Below, piece by piece: positions 5,005 through 6,356 of a DNA stretch of 6,356 nucleotides. The notes beneath the pieces were generated by a model, which saw only the letters and a list, made by a program, of their open reading frames with translations, did not search any database and was not told the DNA's origin. The DNA comes from Anaerolineales bacterium (GTDB lineage: Bacteria > Chloroflexota > Anaerolineae > Anaerolineales > UBA4823). Each line of letters begins with the position of its first letter. The first letter of the stretch is position 1. The stretch lies in NCBI GenBank assembly GCA_026415275.1, contig JAOAHK010000158.1:1-6356 (forward strand). Reading direction: 5' to 3'. The position numbers and the translations under genes are program-made.

Positions 5005-6354
5005 ATGAAGAACCTAAAGTTTCCCTTCTTATGTCTGGTCATTGCCTTGAGTGCGCTAGCTTGTCGCGTTCCCAGTCGACCGATGGTGACTGAAGACCCT
5101 TATGCAATCTATACTCAGGCCGCTTCCACCGTTCAAGCCATGGTCACCCAACTGGCGGGGCAGACTGCGGTTGCCTTGCTGACCCAAATGGCGCAACCCC
5201 CAGCGACAACGCCAACGCCGATGTTTCCAACGCCACAAATTGCCACCTTCACCCCGTTGCCGAGCCCCACGCCCATCCCCCCAATTGTGACTACAGTAGC
5301 TCCCCCTCCGCCACCAACAGCAGCACCACCCAACATTCCCTGTGATCTTGCGCAATTTGTTGGGGATATTACGGTGGCAGATGGCACGATCCTGCCAACC
5401 GAAAGCACGTTTACCAAAATTTGGCGAGTGAAAAATATTGGCGCCTGTGCCTGGACAAAAAACTATGCCTTGCGCTTTGTGGATGGCACCGATCTAGGTG
5501 TTCGGAAAGTCTATCCTTTTGATGGGCGTGTCTCACCCGGCGAAGTTGTAGATATTGCGGTCGAACTGACAACCCCAGGCAAAGCAGGGGAGTATCAAAG
5601 CTATTTTATGTTAGCTAACGAAGAAGATAAACTCTTCGGAGTTGGGTCAGGAGGAAAAGCTGCCCTTTCGGTCAAAATTACTGTCCTCAAACCGATTGCT
5701 GATTATCGCTATGATCTCGCCACAGCGATGTGCTTAGCCAATTGGAAGAGCAACGCTGGGAATTTACCTTGTCCGGGAAACAGCAAGAGCGCCAATGGCT
5801 TCGTTATCTTCTTGGGCAAACCTAAATTAGAAGGCAATCGGCAAGAGAATGAACCGACCTTGTGGACGCGTCCCCCGAAAGGCAAGGGCAGTTGGATTCA
5901 GGGTGTTTATCCTGCCTTTAAGGTCAAAAACGGAGACCACTTTATCGCCGAAATCGGCTGCCTCGACCAAAGTTCAGGTTGTAAGGTGACTTTTACCCTA
6001 CAATATCAGATCCCTGGTAACAAAGTACAAACCCTTGGAGAGTGGAACGAAGTTTTTGACGGAAATACGACCATTGTAGATGTAGATCTTAGCTCCTTAG
6101 CTGATAAACAAGTGAAACTTATCTTGACTGTGACTAACAATGCCAAGGAGGGCAATCCTAATGCGTTTTGGTTTGTGCCCTCGATTCGCAGTGGTGGGGT
6201 TGCACCGACCAAAACGCCGACTCCAACTGCGACCGCAACTACTGTGCCGCCAAACACCCCCACTGCGACGGCTACCCTGCCCATTAGCCCTACACCCACC
6301 GCAACGGGTACAGGCACGCCTATCGTAATTCCATTACCCACAGCAACACCCTAG
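5005..6354 (+). CDS. Second NBR1-type Ig-like lipoprotein with different C-terminal module and Thr/Pro tail
   Basis: A predicted surface lipoprotein of 449 residues; function unknown. The signal peptide ends at lipobox SALAC with Cys20, a less typical lipobox than the LAGC of its neighbour. A Tyr/Gln/Thr-rich helix-like stretch (32-63, repeating TQxA) and a Pro/Thr stalk (about 65-110) follow. Residues about 113-227 are an NBR1-type Ig-like domain closely parallel to the one upstream: FTKIWRVKNIGACAW (136-150), YALRFVDGTDL, SPGEVVDIAVELTTPGKAG (177-195). Cys113 and Cys148 match Cys95 and Cys131 of the first protein. Residues about 235-397 are a different beta-rich module with ATAMCLANWKSNAG, NLPCPGNSKSANGF, FKVKNGDHFIAEIGC and VDVDLSSLADKQVKLIL; its four cysteines (243, 256, 319, 326) could pair. 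The last 50 residues (400-449) are again Thr/Pro repeats and end at a TAG two bases before the window edge, so the gene appears complete. The ATG at 5005 has AGAGGA seven bases upstream; an upstream ATG at 4906 lies inside the first lipoprotein and is rejected. Confidence 0.85.
   Translation: MKNLKFPFLCLVIALSALACRVPSRPMVTEDPYAIYTQAASTVQAMVTQLAGQTAVALLTQMAQPPATTPTPMFPTPQIATFTPLPSPTPIPPIVTTVAPPPPPTAAPPNIPCDLAQFVGDITVADGTILPTESTFTKIWRVKNIGACAWTKNYALRFVDGTDLGVRKVYPFDGRVSPGEVVDIAVELTTPGKAGEYQSYFMLANEEDKLFGVGSGGKAALSVKITVLKPIADYRYDLATAMCLANWKSNAGNLPCPGNSKSANGFVIFLGKPKLEGNRQENEPTLWTRPPKGKGSWIQGVYPAFKVKNGDHFIAEIGCLDQSSGCKVTFTLQYQIPGNKVQTLGEWNEVFDGNTTIVDVDLSSLADKQVKLILTVTNNAKEGNPNAFWFVPSIRSGGVAPTKTPTPTATATTVPPNTPTATATLPISPTPTATGTGTPIVIPLPTATP
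6202..6351 (+). repeat. Low-complexity Thr/Pro/Ala coding tract at the end of the second lipoprotein
   Basis: The last 50 codons encode degenerate Thr-Pro and Ala-Thr repeats (for example KTPTPTATATTVPPNTPTAT). The DNA is rich in ACC, ACG, CCN and GCN codons with mixed third positions, so the amino-acid repeat is kept without exact DNA repetition. Similar but shorter tracts encode the stalks at 3948-4043 and 5197-5334. Such tracts are prone to slippage and to assembly error. Confidence 0.8.
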
Positions 6355-6356
6355 CC

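Noticed and set aside
5056..5417. Minus-strand frames rich in Gly, Val and Trp opposite the second lipoprotein
   Set aside because: They are the complement of the Thr/Pro stalk codons; composition explains them. The same applies to the minus frame at 6006-6341.
6202..6351. CRISPR-like or tandem DNA repeat at the right end
   Set aside because: The repetition is in amino acids (Thr/Pro/Ala) within an open frame; there is no regular repeat-spacer spacing.

Overview
The window looks like chromosomal DNA from a member of the Chloroflexota, probably Anaerolineae-like. The reasons are a stand-alone nuoA-nuoB-nuoC-nuoD order with separate nuoC and nuoD, and two lipoproteins that each join a lipobox, a Thr/Pro-rich stalk and an NBR1-type Ig-like domain, a combination I associate with that phylum. 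The taxonomy is an inference from gene content; no rRNA or marker tree is available here.

Layout: (1) 1-1633, minus strand, is the start of a complex I operon: nuoA (1280-1633), nuoB (807-1289), nuoC (279-791) and the first 85 codons of nuoD (1-257), which runs off the left edge. The genes overlap or sit 7-21 bases apart and each has a Shine-Dalgarno sequence. A sigma70-type promoter with an extended -10 lies at 1682-1710. (2) 1634-1878 is a non-coding gap holding that promoter. (3) 1879-3348, minus strand, is a CPA1 family cation/proton antiporter of the NhaP2/CvrA type with a C-terminal RCK_C (TrkA-C) domain. (4) 3349-3773 is a 425-base divergent intergenic region with far more structure than expected: a bulged hairpin 3367-3398, a long imperfect inverted repeat 3430-3487, a perfect 9-bp hairpin 3492-3513, a small terminator-like hairpin 3595-3612, -10-like elements on both strands, and five copies of TAAGAT/ATCTTA. 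(5) 3774-4985 and 5005-6354, plus strand, are two paralogous-by-architecture lipoproteins in a likely operon.

Functionally, nuoABCD encode part of the proton-pumping NADH:quinone oxidoreductase. The antiporter would use the proton gradient to move K+ (or Na+) and is probably controlled by a ligand through its RCK_C domain; the link to complex I is adjacency only. The two lipoproteins should be displayed outside the cytoplasmic membrane. They share the N-terminal half (anchor, helix, stalk, Ig-like domain) but carry unrelated C-terminal beta-rich modules, so they look like one display scaffold with two binding heads. The most unusual parts are this lipoprotein pair and the structured intergenic region before it.
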